Source: Thiorhodovibrio winogradskyi
GTDB lineage: Bacteria; Pseudomonadota; Gammaproteobacteria; Chromatiales; Chromatiaceae
Reading direction: 5' to 3'
DNA: 64,000 bases
NCBI RefSeq assembly: GCF_036208045.1
Contig: NZ_CP121472.1
Span: 62,001-126,000, forward strand
The translations under genes were made by a program, and so were the position numbers. Below, one piece after another: positions 29,501 through 38,385 of the stretch. The notes beneath the pieces were generated by a model, which made no database searches, was not told the DNA's origin, and was given only the letters and a program-made list of their open reading frames with translations. Each line of letters starts with the position of its first letter. Position 1 is the first letter of the stretch.

Positions 29501-30356
29501 CGTGCAGTCCGAACTGCGCGAAGCCGGCGATGGCCGCGCTTTGGCTGAACTGCGCACCGAAGTCCAAGCCTTTGCGAGCGACGCCCTAAGCGCGACCCGC
29601 AACAGCCTGGAACAACAACTTAAGCTCGAGCTGCGCCCGCGTGAGCGCGCCGCAATTGAGCGCAAGCTCGCCGCCCAGCAGGCACTGGCCGCCATGGACG
29701 GCAGCGCCCAGGCCGCCGATCTGGCCTCCCAAATCGCCCAATCCCGTGCGCGCTGCAAGCGGCTCGCCCGGCAATGGCTGCAACGCCGCTTCGCCGCGCG
29801 GCTGCTGCAAGACGCGCGCGACCGCTTCGCCGAGCGCCACCGCGACCCCTTGCTGCCGCGCATTGCCGATTATTTCGCGCGACTAACCGACGGCGCCTTT
29901 CGCGCGGTTGAAATTGACTTTGACCAGAGCGGACCACCCGTGCTGGTGGCGCGCCGCGCAAGCGGCGAACGCCTCGACATCGACGCCCTCAGCACCGGCA
30001 CGCGCGATCAGCTCTACTTGGCACTGCGTTTGGCCACGCTCGAGCAGCGTGCCACTCAAGCCGAGCCCTTGCCATTGATTGTCGATGACATTCTGGTGCA
30101 GTTCGACGACCGCCGCTCCCGCGCGACCTTAAGCGCCTTGGCCGAGTTCTCGGCCCACACTCAGGTGATCCTCTTTACTCACCATCGCTATGTGGTGGAA
30201 CAAGCCCAAGCGCTTGCGTCCAGTGCTCAATCCGCCAGCGGCGACGAAGCGCTGGAAAAAATTACGCAACGAGATGTAGCAGCCAGGATTTTCGTCCACG
30301 ACCTTTGCGAAAACCAACCCTTGGACCCCGAGCAACGAGGAAAACATTCTGCTTAG
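26562..30356 (+). CDS. YhaN/SbcC-like AAA ATPase with long coiled coils
   Basis: A 1264-residue SMC-like ATPase. Walker A GPNEAGKSS (33-41) and the Q-loop region are at the N-terminus; the signature LSTGTRDQLYLALRLA and Walker B LPLIVDDILVQFDD are at the C-terminus. Residues about 190-1080 are long heptad-rich coiled coils with many Arg/Gln/Glu repeats. The N-terminal ALHGLLFGIPERSRDDFLHRSRDLRIGARL is typical of YhaN rather than SbcC. Together with the exonuclease upstream it should form a DNA-end processing complex. A proline/threonine-rich insert near residues 705-765 interrupts the coil and may be a hinge or linker. Confidence 0.9.
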   Translation: MRLLNLHLQAFGPFTNCWLDLSAGREGLHIIHGPNEAGKSSALRALHGLLFGIPERSRDDFLHRSRDLRIGARLCARDGREWEGYRRKGRKNTLLGADQGADTTTLPENQLHAMLGGIDAETFRRLFGIDHQSLVSGGEELLAEHGAAADALFGAGMGRLNLRTLAQQLDSEAHDIFRPQATKPLLNQELAHCRELERALKTRALGARDWAEAAQRLTEAEQELNQLTAEILRAETQRSQLERVRRTQPLLARVDELNHQLTVLGDCPNLPEDFSQRRQQAERQLQESAAQRAAIETRLARLRQQSAELSVDDRLLIETDAIEALTEALGSYRKAARDRPGLVAQRDAEREQAARILTLARPGLSLEQADSLRPLLTRQRATQQLASEGARLKTAATLARKSLRDLQQQLAQREAHLAECPTPPPSEALEEAVSAARRAGDLDRQIAELTAEAANLQRQAERSLAAAGYWQQDLLTLCQAVLPNASQIQTFIDREQELTQQAGRIADALADTRAERARSSERLRALRLGGEIPTEAQLAATRAQRDALWQRIKTWCFGGPHAAGDYLEIPAHQIPGEAGDSPLSPNTEDNKAPLSERFETSQNTADRIADRLRREAASVHEQAAIQARLEQTQAQEADLARAATARDAQAEALNQEWLTLWSALDIKPGTPTRMRDWRAQVRPLIEQAEQREKLARRLRGLEQERARLTLALTLALTPTPDGTSEGNDRASATLIKPPGKPVAPVEPRDPGAPTNTSQPRLGPLLRQAERALGKLQDQARDHARLSDACQEHRARARQLQAESCAADQDLADWQERWQTLLAELKLPDARDAEAVAEDFERLAGLFAALDRQAGLDARIQAIDADANAFTQHAHALLARLTPIPPAGEAQTLAALELEPALGQLRQRLAREREARSRRDELNSQRQQAEQDLAQVEDSQAGARATLQSLCKIAKCSNAEELAAVEARARQRQECQSALTAVQSELREAGDGRALAELRTEVQAFASDALSATRNSLEQQLKLELRPRERAAIERKLAAQQALAAMDGSAQAADLASQIAQSRARCKRLARQWLQRRFAARLLQDARDRFAERHRDPLLPRIADYFARLTDGAFRAVEIDFDQSGPPVLVARRASGERLDIDALSTGTRDQLYLALRLATLEQRATQAEPLPLIVDDILVQFDDRRSRATLSALAEFSAHTQVILFTHHRYVVEQAQALASSAQSASGDEALEKITQRDVAARIFVHDLCENQPLDPEQRGKHSA

Positions 30357-30632
30357 AAACCCTGCGGCATGCTGGCGGTCACCTGGACTGGAAGCCTGTA
30401 TCATCAGCCCAGTCCATCCAAGCTTGAGCGACTTGACGGCCGCCGCGCGAATGCATAGCCTTGACAAATTACCTTGAGATTATTAGTGGTACTAAAATAG
30501 ACCGGACTGGCAAAGGGGCATTTTGCTTACCCAGGGTGCCTCCCCCCCTCTCCCCGTGACTTGCGCCGAACGCTTTGGCCGCGGCTCGATCCACCCGACT
30601 TTTCATCTAACGCATCGCAGGAACAGCTTGCC

Positions 30633-32387
30633 GTGAAAGCAATCAATAGCGTCGGCTTTCGTATTCTGGCCGCGACCGCGGCCATATTGATCCTGGTCGC
30701 CCTGGTCGCCCTAGTGATCTACGCCAAGGACGAATTTCAACAGACGGTCGATAGCGAAGTGCATGCCGCGCGCAACCTGCTGCTGCTCACTGAATCCATG
30801 CGCGAGAACATGGACGAGAAATGGAGTCTGGGACTGTTCTCGGCCGAGAAACTGCGCGAAATCCATGAGTCCACAAATTTGTCCAAAGAGGAACGCTGGG
30901 ACAGGATCGCCGCCACAGTCCCCGTCATCACAGCTTGGGAGGCCGCCAAGGCCAAGGCCGAGGAGGGCGGTTTCCAGTTCCGCACCCCAAGGCGCAACGC
31001 CCGCAACGACGAGAACGACCCTGATGCGGTGGAAATCGAAGTCCTCGACTACTTGCGCAATAACCCCGATGTGGAAGAGCATTATGTCGTCGATGAAGAA
31101 CTCGACGCCGTGCGTTACTTCCGGCCCGTTTATTTAAGCCACATGTGCCTGCTCTGCCATGGCGACCCGGCGCGCAGCCAGGAGATCTGGGGCACCACGG
31201 ACGGCACTGACATCACCGGCTTTCGCATGGACGGCAAGCGCATGGGCGACATGCACGGAGCCTTCGAGATCATCCGCCCGCTCACCGAGGCGCGCACCGA
31301 AACCCGCAACAAAATTTTTCTGCTGATCGTGCTGGTCATCATTGCTGGCGGCCTGATCATCGGGCTGATCGGCTGGCTGAGTTATCGCATGGTCACGCGC
31401 CCTATCGATACCGCGGTCGATGCCCTGCTCGAGGCCCAGCAGAGCGGCGATCTGGGCTTCCGCCTGCCCAGGCAGAACAATCGGGAAATGCAGCGCCTGG
31501 CGGAAGGCTTTAACGATTTCATCGCCCGCATCCAAGCCTTGGTCAGCGAGGTCGCCCAGTCCGCCGAGCAACTCGACATCGCCAGCCGCCAGGTTAGCCA
31601 GATCACCAACGAGACCCACGCCGGTGTGCGTCAGCAGCAGTCGGAAACCGATCAGGTCGCCACCGCGATGAACCAGATGACCGCCACCGTCGAGGAGGTC
31701 GCTCGTAACGCCGCCGCCGCCGCCGAATCCGCGCACAATGCCGATGCCGAATCGGGCCGTGGCAAGACCATCGTGCAACAGACCATGGCGTCCATTGAGC
31801 AGCTCGCCAACGATATCGAAAAGGCCTCGCAGGTTATCTCCCGCCTGGAGAATGACGCCGAGCAGATCGGCGCAGTGGTGGATGTCATCAAAGGCGTGGC
31901 CGAGCAGACCAATCTGCTCGCGCTTAACGCCGCCATTGAGGCCGCCCGCGCCGGCGAGCAGGGCCGCGGCTTCGCGGTGGTGGCCGATGAGGTACGCAGC
32001 CTCGCCAGCCGCACCCAAAGCTCGACTGATGAGATCCAGCAGATGATCCAGCGTCTGCAGTCCGCCGCCAAGGAAGCGGTCAGCGCCATGGAACACGGTC
32101 AGACGCAGGCCCAGGCGTCAGTCGCCAAGGCCGTCGAGGCCGGCGCCGGGCTCGACAGCATCACCGACGCGGTCAGCACCATCACCGACATGAACCAACA
32201 GATCGCCAGCGCCTCGGAGGAACAATCCGCCGTGGCCGAGGAGATCAACCGCAACATCGTCAACATCAGCCAGGTCGCCGACCAAACCTCCAATGGCGCC
32301 GAGCGCATGTCCGAGGCCACCGAGCATCTCAAGCAACTCGCCCAGGTGTTGCGCGATCAGCTCCAGCAGTTCCGGCTGCACAGCTAG
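30633..32387 (+). CDS. Methyl-accepting chemotaxis protein with c-haem (DUF3365/Tll0287-like) sensor domain
   Basis: Read from the GTG at 30633 (AGGAA upstream) the protein has 584 residues and starts with a membrane helix (about 7-32). An upstream in-frame start at 30561 adds 24 unlikely residues. The periplasmic part (about 35-235) is a Tll0287-like domain with the haem attachment motif CLLCH (172-176) after [10 protein letters not shown], so a c-type haem should be bound there. A second membrane helix (about 240-260), a HAMP domain and the chemotaxis signalling domain follow, with the conserved tip [20 protein letters not shown]. It is expected to sense redox state or a haem ligand and steer flagella through CheA. 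Confidence 0.9.
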   Translation: MKAINSVGFRILAATAAILILVALVALVIYAKDEFQQTVDSEVHAARNLLLLTESMRENMDEKWSLGLFSAEKLREIHESTNLSKEERWDRIAATVPVITAWEAAKAKAEEGGFQFRTPRRNARNDENDPDAVEIEVLDYLRNNPDVEEHYVVDEELDAVRYFRPVYLSHMCLLCHGDPARSQEIWGTTDGTDITGFRMDGKRMGDMHGAFEIIRPLTEARTETRNKIFLLIVLVIIAGGLIIGLIGWLSYRMVTRPIDTAVDALLEAQQSGDLGFRLPRQNNREMQRLAEGFNDFIARIQALVSEVAQSAEQLDIASRQVSQITNETHAGVRQQQSETDQVATAMNQMTATVEEVARNAAAAAESAHNADAESGRGKTIVQQTMASIEQLANDIEKASQVISRLENDAEQIGAVVDVIKGVAEQTNLLALNAAIEAARAGEQGRGFAVVADEVRSLASRTQSSTDEIQQMIQRLQSAAKEAVSAMEHGQTQAQASVAKAVEAGAGLDSITDAVSTITDMNQQIASASEEQSAVAEEINRNIVNISQVADQTSNGAERMSEATEHLKQLAQVLRDQLQQFRLHS

Positions 32388-32462
32388 CAGATAGCGCGCA
32401 TCAGCTGAGTTTGTTATCAATCGTGCGGGCGAATGGATTCACCCTAATGGCAAAACACCAAG

Positions 32463-32789
32463 ATGGCCTGGCTCTACCTGATCATTGCTGGATTCTTTGA
32501 GTGGGGCTGGCCTGTCGGGCTCAAGCTAGGGCTGGCCGAGACAGGTCTACGCTGGAGCTGGATCTTCTTTTCCGTTCTCTGCATGACCGCAAGCGGCGCT
32601 TTTTTGTTAGTTGCCCAGAAGACCATCCCGATGGGCACGGCCTACGCCGTCTGGACCGGGATTGGTGCCGTCGGCACCTTCGCCATTGGACTCATACTGT
32701 TCAGCGAGCCCGCGACCCTTGCCCGGTTCTTTTTTGTCGGTCTCATTCTGATCGGCATCATCGGCTTGAAAATCGCGTCTCCCCAATAA
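32463..32789 (+). CDS. sugE: SugE/Gdx-type small multidrug resistance transporter
   Basis: A 108-residue inner-membrane protein with four helices. The essential glutamate lies in AGFFEWGWPVGLKLG, and the FFEW(G)W...LK pattern together with the TIPMGTAYAVWTGIGAVGTF segment point to the SugE/Gdx branch, which exports guanidinium, rather than to EmrE. I see no guanidine riboswitch in the 75 bases upstream. Its stop codon lies inside a 15-base tandem repeat. Confidence 0.88.
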   Translation: MAWLYLIIAGFFEWGWPVGLKLGLAETGLRWSWIFFSVLCMTASGAFLLVAQKTIPMGTAYAVWTGIGAVGTFAIGLILFSEPATLARFFFVGLILIGIIGLKIASPQ

Positions 32790-32827
32790 GCATCCGCCCA
32801 ATAAGCATCCACCCAATAAGCATCCAC
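32783..32827. repeat. Three tandem 15-bp repeats at the end of sugE
   Basis: The unit CCAATAAGCATCCRC is present three times in a row (32783-32797, 32798-32812, 32813-32827). The first copy includes the sugE stop codon TAA. The copies differ at a single position. Confidence 0.85.
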
Positions 32828-32889
32828 CCGGTTGCATTCATCGTTGCCCCTAGCCTCTTCAGACTCAAGAACCCAAAGCTGTCGAATCC

Positions 32890-33696
32890 ATGCCCGAGGG
32901 CGATACCCTTTTCAAGATCGCCGCCTATCTGCGCCCGGAACTATGTGGCCGGAAGCTGCGCCAAGCGGTCATCCCAACAATGCCCGAAGCCGCGCTTACC
33001 GACTCTCGGATTGAGGCCGTTTTTGCCCGTGGCAAGCACCTGTTCATCACCTTCGGCAACGACCGCATCCTGCGCAGTCATCTTGGCATGCGCGGCAGTT
33101 GGCACGCTTATGCGCCCGAAGAACCCTGGCAAAATCCACGCCAACGCGCCGGTATTGTGCTCGATACAGGAGATCGGGTGTTTGTCTGCTTCAACCCCCA
33201 AGAGGTCGAACTGCTGCACGGCAAGAGCCTGCGCCAGCGCATCTTGAATCATCGCATCGGTCCAGACCTGCTCGACCCGCAAATCGACTTTCGCTCGCTT
33301 CCCGCGCGCGCCTCCTGTCTGGCCGCCCCGGAAACGCCATTGATCGACATCCTGCTCGACCAGCGCATTGCTGCCGGCATCGGCAATGTGTACAAATCGG
33401 AATTACTTTTCCTCGCCGGCTGGCACCCGCTGATGCCACTCAAGGCCATCAACGATGCGCAATTGGCCGCGCTCTACCAAAGCGCGAGCAAACTACTCGC
33501 CAGCAACACTGGCGCCGGCCCGCGTATCACCCGCCATACTCACGACAGTGCAGGCATCCTTTGGGTGTACAAACGTGCCACACAAGCCTGTTATCGCTGC
33601 AACACGCCAATCCGTTTCGCCCGACTTGGGCGACACCATCGTACCACTTTCTGGTGCCCATCCTGTCAGCCCGATCAAAGGCACATTGGAGAATGA
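32890..33696 (+). CDS. nei: Fpg/Nei-family DNA glycosylase, Nei-like
   Basis: A 268-residue base excision repair enzyme. The N-terminus MPEGD carries the catalytic proline and glutamate (Pro2, Glu3) of bifunctional glycosylase/AP lyases, with the lysine in RGKHLF. IAAGIGNVYKSELLFLAG is the helix-two-turn-helix, and CYRCNTPIRFARLGRHHRTTFWCPSC is the C-terminal zinc finger with all four cysteines. The PEGDT start places it with Nei (endonuclease VIII) rather than Fpg, which removes oxidised pyrimidines. Monocistronic. Confidence 0.9.
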   Translation: MPEGDTLFKIAAYLRPELCGRKLRQAVIPTMPEAALTDSRIEAVFARGKHLFITFGNDRILRSHLGMRGSWHAYAPEEPWQNPRQRAGIVLDTGDRVFVCFNPQEVELLHGKSLRQRILNHRIGPDLLDPQIDFRSLPARASCLAAPETPLIDILLDQRIAAGIGNVYKSELLFLAGWHPLMPLKAINDAQLAALYQSASKLLASNTGAGPRITRHTHDSAGILWVYKRATQACYRCNTPIRFARLGRHHRTTFWCPSCQPDQRHIGE

Positions 33697-33835
33697 TCAT
33701 TGATTGAACTGCGCGACGCGCGGACGTTGCTCCTAGCAACAACCAGTGAGGGAAAAATCTGGCGGCTTTTTTCACACACCAAATGCGTATTCCTACTGGG
33801 CTCAGGGCCGTCTTCAGTGGACGCACACCCTTTGC

Positions 33836-35383
33836 CTATTCCGCATCGATGCAGTCACGCCCCCGGTGCTTGGCTCGGTAAAGTGCCGTATCGGCGCGCT
33901 TGAGCAGGCTGTCGAGGCTGTCGCCTTGGCGATAGGCGGTCAGACCCTGGCTCAGGGTGACAGCTTGTCCGGGCACGGACTCGAGGGTCGCGATCAATTG
34001 TCTGAGCCGCTCCGCGAAGGCCATGGCCCCAGCCCGAGCTGCCCCGGGCAGTAGGATAACGAACTCCTCGCCGCCCCATCGGGCGATCAGGTCGCTCTTG
34101 CGACTCAGGTCATTGAGAACGCTTGCCACATCGCGCAACACGCGGTCGCCGGTTTGATGACCATAGTTGTCGTTGATGCGCTTGAAATAATCGAGATCAG
34201 CCAGGATTAGCGTCAGAGGCGCGGCTGTGCGTTGTGTTCTGGCCAAATCGTGCTCGGCAACCTCAATGAAATGGCGGCGATTCGAAAGGCCAGTCAGCGG
34301 ATCGGTTGTGGCGAGCTCGCGCATGGTGGCGGCATCGCGGACATTGCGGATGTACTCCCAGGCGCCAAAAATAAACGACAGGCACAGAACGGTGCCGCCG
34401 ACCAGATAGAGGAGCAACTGCTGTCGCCAGGTCGCGAGGGCGGTACTGGTCTCCTCGCCAACGACCACGATAAAGGGCAGATTGCGAATTTTGCGCAGAG
34501 ACCAGATCCTGTCGATACCATCAACTGGCGAGACGATCCGGTGGGTAAAGAGTGCCTCGGCGCCTGAACGGGCCAGTGCATTGAGCTTTTCTTCCTCGAC
34601 AGGCTGGCCAATCTGACCGGCCACTAGGGGCTTGCGGGCAAGCAGGCGCGAGTTAAGGTCGAAGATGGCGATGACGTTATGGGGTTCCAGCTCGACCAGA
34701 TCCAGCCACTGCTGGAAAAAACCCAGATCCAGGCCCGCCAGGGCGAATCCCTCCAGCTTTCCCGTGGGCGACAACAGCGGCATGGATGCTGTGACATTCA
34801 TCGCCTTGGTCACCGCTGTGAACATGTTGCTGACCTTAAAATCCTCCACAGGTTCGCGGTGCGCCAATGCGCAGTACTCGCGCCCGCGCTCTAGCGCATC
34901 CAAGCCAAGATTCGTGCCGATGGATGTGTGAGTGATCACGCAGTCAGCATTGAGCATGCCGAGGAACAACAGGTTAGGCACGGAAGCGGCTTTGTCGACA
35001 ATCATCTCGGTCTTACGCTCATGCAAATCAGCGTTATTGGTTGGGTAGACCAACTCATCCGGACGGAAGCGCTTGACCGTGTCCTGTAAGACGTATCCGG
35101 GCAGATCGAATGATTTGGCCACCCATTCGGCAACCAGAAAGCTCTTAGCGGTTGCACGTTCGGTGGCACTGGCAATGGCCAGACGGTGGGAAGCGCTCAG
35201 CTGGGCCGTGCCAGCCGCGATAATGCAGGCAATCAAGAGCAGGCAGATCAGCCATGCCGCCCGAATACGCGCGTTGACCTGGCGTTTTGAGTTTGACTCG
35301 CCCTGATCGCGGCGCGCCCGCGCGGCTTGGTCGATATCGATCGCCGATGCATGCGGTTCGATGGCTTCGGTGACAGCGTTCAT
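33836..35383 (-). CDS. Membrane-bound diguanylate cyclase with periplasmic Cache-like domain
   Basis: A 515-residue protein. Membrane helices at about 48-68 and 325-345 enclose a large periplasmic sensing domain of the double-Cache type. The cytoplasmic GGDEF domain has an intact GGEEF motif (437-441), preceded by an RKSD inhibitory site five residues upstream, so it should synthesise cyclic di-GMP with product feedback. There is no EAL domain. The gene is divergent from ispB. Confidence 0.92.
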   Translation of the reverse strand: MNAVTEAIEPHASAIDIDQAARARRDQGESNSKRQVNARIRAAWLICLLLIACIIAAGTAQLSASHRLAIASATERATAKSFLVAEWVAKSFDLPGYVLQDTVKRFRPDELVYPTNNADLHERKTEMIVDKAASVPNLLFLGMLNADCVITHTSIGTNLGLDALERGREYCALAHREPVEDFKVSNMFTAVTKAMNVTASMPLLSPTGKLEGFALAGLDLGFFQQWLDLVELEPHNVIAIFDLNSRLLARKPLVAGQIGQPVEEEKLNALARSGAEALFTHRIVSPVDGIDRIWSLRKIRNLPFIVVVGEETSTALATWRQQLLLYLVGGTVLCLSFIFGAWEYIRNVRDAATMRELATTDPLTGLSNRRHFIEVAEHDLARTQRTAAPLTLILADLDYFKRINDNYGHQTGDRVLRDVASVLNDLSRKSDLIARWGGEEFVILLPGAARAGAMAFAERLRQLIATLESVPGQAVTLSQGLTAYRQGDSLDSLLKRADTALYRAKHRGRDCIDAE

Positions 35384-35594
35384 TCAATGGATCATCCTGG
35401 AATAATGCTGTCTAAAACAGCACGACACAGCGAACAGGGGATGGGCGCGACGAGCGCACGCGTTCTAATTATGCCTTGCCACCTACTTCGTTTGCACCCA
35501 GGCTGCTCGAGCAGACGAGGCTTCTTAGGTTGACAGTTGCAACGGCCGCATCTAGCATCCCGTAGGTTATTCGCCATCAGCCTCTCAAGTTTCA

Positions 35595-36563
35595 ATGGAT
35601 CTTTCCAGTATTCGGGCTCCCGTGAGGGATGACCTTGCCGCCGTCGATGCACTCATTCTGCGCCGCCTGCAATCCGACGTGGTGCTGATCAACCAGATTG
35701 GACACTATATCGTCGGCAGCGGCGGCAAACGCCTGCGTCCACTTCTCGTCTTGCTGGCAGCACGGGCCTGCGGCTACCAGGGCGCGCACCATATTGACAT
35801 GGCCGCCATCGTCGAATTTATCCACACCGCCACCTTGCTGCATGACGATGTGGTCGACGGCTCCGAGCTGCGCCGCAATCGGGAAACCGCCAACGCCGTC
35901 TGGGGTAACGAGGCCAGCGTGCTGGTCGGCGATTTCCTTTATTCCCGTGCCTTTGAGATGATGGTCGATGTCGGTCAGATGCGCGTCATGGACGTCCTCG
36001 CCCATGCAACCAACCGCATCTCCGAGGGCGAAGTCCTGCAGCTGCTCAACACCCATGATCCGGACACCACGGAAACCCGGTACATGGAAGTCATAGAGCG
36101 CAAGACCGCCACCTTATTTGAAGCCGGCGCACGCCTGGGTGCCGTCCTCGCCGAGACCCCGAAGAAGACCGAAGATGCACTGGCTTCCTATGGCCTGAAT
36201 CTGGGCATCGCCTTCCAGTTGGTCGACGACGCCCTCGACTACGGCTCTGATCAGGAGACCATCGGCAAAAATATTGGCGACGACCTGGCCGAAGGCAAAC
36301 CCACCCTCCCCGTCATCCGCGCCATGGCAGTCGGAAGCGAACAACAGCGCGACATCCTGCGCAAAGCCATAGAAACTGGCGGTCGCGAGCAAATCGATCA
36401 AGTTGGCGCCGCCATTGTCGCGACCCAAGCACTGGAGTATACTGCCACGCTTGCTCAAAGCCACGCGCAGTCCGCCCGGGACGCGCTGTCCGTGCTACCG
36501 GAAAGCGACTACCGGCAAGCGCTGCTGACCACGGCAGACTTCGCCGTCAGCCGAACCTACTAA
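35595..36563 (+). CDS. ispB: Octaprenyl diphosphate synthase
   Basis: A 322-residue trans-prenyltransferase that makes the polyprenyl side chain of quinones. The first aspartate-rich motif is LLHDDVVD (Asp84, Asp85, Asp88) and the second is FQLVDDALDY; GSGGKRLRP near residue 42 is the diphosphate-binding start. Length is normal. It is followed by tRNA-Pro, and the accessory region begins right after. Confidence 0.95.
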   Translation: MDLSSIRAPVRDDLAAVDALILRRLQSDVVLINQIGHYIVGSGGKRLRPLLVLLAARACGYQGAHHIDMAAIVEFIHTATLLHDDVVDGSELRRNRETANAVWGNEASVLVGDFLYSRAFEMMVDVGQMRVMDVLAHATNRISEGEVLQLLNTHDPDTTETRYMEVIERKTATLFEAGARLGAVLAETPKKTEDALASYGLNLGIAFQLVDDALDYGSDQETIGKNIGDDLAEGKPTLPVIRAMAVGSEQQRDILRKAIETGGREQIDQVGAAIVATQALEYTATLAQSHAQSARDALSVLPESDYRQALLTTADFAVSRTY

Positions 36564-36643
36564 ACGACTCGTTTGACTGGATCAGTCACACACAAGGCCA
36601 CCGAAACCTTTGTTGACCACAAGGGTTATCAAAAACCGACCAT

Positions 36644-36720
36644 CGGGGTGTAGCTCAGCCTGGTAGAGCACTGCCTTCGGGAGGCAGGGGCCGGAGGTTC
36701 GAATCCTCTCACCCCGACCA
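36644..36720 (+). tRNA. tRNA-Pro (anticodon CGG)
   Basis: A full 77-base cloverleaf. The acceptor arms are CGGGGTG and CACCCCG followed by an encoded ACCA end; D arm GCTC...GAGC; anticodon stem CTGCC/GGCAG with loop TTCGGGA, which gives anticodon CGG (36678-36680); T arm GGAGG TTCGAAT CCTCT (G-U or mismatch at one end). It marks the border between the housekeeping backbone and the accessory region. Confidence 0.97.
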
Positions 36721-36814
36721 TACATTTCAAGCACTTGCGGCATTTCTACACTCCCCACGCACTGCCGGCGTGAAAATCATCGTGAAAATGTAAGACGCAT
36801 TAGCTGTGGTCATC

Positions 36815-36878
36815 GGGAGCGGCTTTAGCCGCGACCAAACACGACTAAACGCAAGTGATCGCGGCTAAAGCCGCTCCC
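36815..36878. repeat. REP-like palindromic element
   Basis: The arms GGGAGCGGCTTTAGCCGCGA (36815-36834) and its exact reverse complement (36859-36878) flank a 24-base spacer. Each arm is itself nearly palindromic. Elements of this kind are dispersed in many gammaproteobacterial genomes and are moved by RAYT-type enzymes; no RAYT gene is in this window. Confidence 0.75.
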
Positions 36879-36993
36879 ACGGGCGAGAACCTGCATGTCG
36901 AAAATGCGCTGAAACGGGTACAAACCCCCCTTCAATCCCAAGGACACCTAAGGCTGAGCAAACGCCGACCCGCCCGCGCCACCAAAGCTGCTC

Positions 36994-37261
36994 ATGCCTA
37001 CCCCTGACGCCTCCTCCGCCCAACTCCAGACTCAGGCCCAGCCCCCCACCGCCCTCACCCAAGGCAACCACGCCCTGCGCCACGGCGACCCGGCCCAAGC
37101 CATCCGCCACCATGCCCGCGGTCTGGTCGATGAACCCAGCCACCAAAACGGCCCCATCGCCGCGCAGCTCGCCGAGCCTGCTCTACCAGTTGCTGTGGGA
37201 CGCCCGCCTGCTGCTCGACTGCGACGATGACGAGCAAGCCCGCGCCTGCGCAATCGGCTAG
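36994..37261 (+). pseudogene. 5' fragment of TPR/glycosyltransferase family gene, copy 1
   Basis: The frame begins MPTPDASSAQLQTQ and has the family's N-terminal repeat (TALTQGNHALRHGDPAQAIRHHARGL, shown here only as landmark pieces ALTQGNHALR and DPAQAIRHH). After PIAAQLA a deletion joins it, in another frame, to the later piece SLLYQLLWDARLLLDCDDDE, which runs to a stop at 37259. The complete relative at 49691 shows what is missing. The next Rpn gene starts 11 bases later. Confidence 0.75.
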
Positions 37262-37271
37262 AATCCTCATC

Positions 37272-38186
37272 ATGCGCCACCCCATCGACCCCCGGATCGA
37301 CTGCGTCTTCAAGGCCCTGCTCGGCACCGAGACCAACCGTGCCCTGCTGCTGCACTTTCTCAACGCCATGCTCGGCGCCGAGCTACCCGCCCCGATCAGT
37401 GGTGTCGAGATCCTCAATCCCTACAACGAGCGCGAATTTCTCGACGACAAGCTCAGTATTGTCGACGTCAAGGCCAGGGACGACCACGGCGGGCTCTATC
37501 AGATCGAGATTCAGCTCTTAAGCTACCGCGACCTGCCGGCCCGCATCAGCTATGGCTGGGCCGATCTCTATAGCTCTCAGCTCAGCGACGGCGAGCCTTA
37601 CAGCACGCTCAAGCCCACCTACGCCATCTGGCTGCTTGCCGAAGACCTGCTCCCGGATCCTGATGCCTACCTGCACGACTTCCGCCTGCGCGACCCCCAA
37701 GGTCGCAGTCTGCTCAATCACGGTGGCATTTGGCTGCTGGAGCTGAACAAATTCCATGCCGAGTGGGTCAACACCGAGCAAGAACGTTGGCTGAAATTTT
37801 TCAAGGAAGGCGTCACCCTCGACACTGACGCCCTTCCGCCCTGGATGCAGACCCCCGAGATGAGGCAAGCCATGCGCACCCTAGAACGCTTCTCCGAGAA
37901 AGACCGCGCCTACCACGCCTACCAAGCGCGGCAGAACTATCTGCGCCAGCAGATGAGTATCCAACAAGAGCTCGATGAACGCCGCGCCGAGGCCGAGCAG
38001 GCGCGTCAATTCGCCGAGCAGTCACGCGCGGCCGAGGAGCAGGCACGGTTGGCGCTTGAACAAGAGCGTGTGGCAAAAGAACAAGAACGCGCAAAGGCCG
38101 ACCAGGAACGTGCCGAGAAGGAGGCTGCTTTGGCCGAACTAGCGTCTTTAAAGGCACAAATGCAGGAGCAAGGGCGCACTGAGTAG
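37272..38186 (+). CDS. Rpn-family PD-(D/E)XK nuclease, tandem copy 1
   Basis: A 304-residue protein of the Rpn (recombination-promoting nuclease, often annotated PD-(D/E)XK transposase-like) family. The nuclease core has Asp65 (LSIVDVKARD) and Glu79-x-Gln81 (YQIEIQLL), the Rpn version of D-ExK. Residues 1-225 are the domain; the tail is a charged coiled coil with two heptads of the ARAAEEQ type at 38001-38042. The start ATG at 37272 follows the sequence GCGCAATCGGCTAGAATCCT, which precedes all three copies. Rpn proteins cut DNA and raise RecA-independent recombination in E. coli; some act in phage defence. Confidence 0.85.
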   Translation: MRHPIDPRIDCVFKALLGTETNRALLLHFLNAMLGAELPAPISGVEILNPYNEREFLDDKLSIVDVKARDDHGGLYQIEIQLLSYRDLPARISYGWADLYSSQLSDGEPYSTLKPTYAIWLLAEDLLPDPDAYLHDFRLRDPQGRSLLNHGGIWLLELNKFHAEWVNTEQERWLKFFKEGVTLDTDALPPWMQTPEMRQAMRTLERFSEKDRAYHAYQARQNYLRQQMSIQQELDERRAEAEQARQFAEQSRAAEEQARLALEQERVAKEQERAKADQERAEKEAALAELASLKAQMQEQGRTE

Positions 38187-38385
38187 AGGAAAACCGAGGA
38201 AAACCGGGACAGACCACGTTGACACAAGCGACCCGGTGCACCAACCCCGGCGCCATTGCCTTGCACTTCGCCGTGTTTGTAACTATGCTTTCGAGCATCA
38301 TCACGCTGCAACCACCCGTAAGGACACCCCCAAGGACTCCTAAGGCTGAGCAACCGCCGGCCCATCTCCGCCGCCACCGCAGCTC

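Noticed and set aside
32388-32462. Guanidine riboswitch before sugE
   Set aside because: The 75 bases lack the paired ACGR hairpins of mini-ykkC and are too short for the larger ykkC class.
36815-36878. Palindrome as a tRNA or ispB transcription terminator
   Set aside because: No T run follows and it lies about 95 bases after the tRNA; a REP-like element explains it better.
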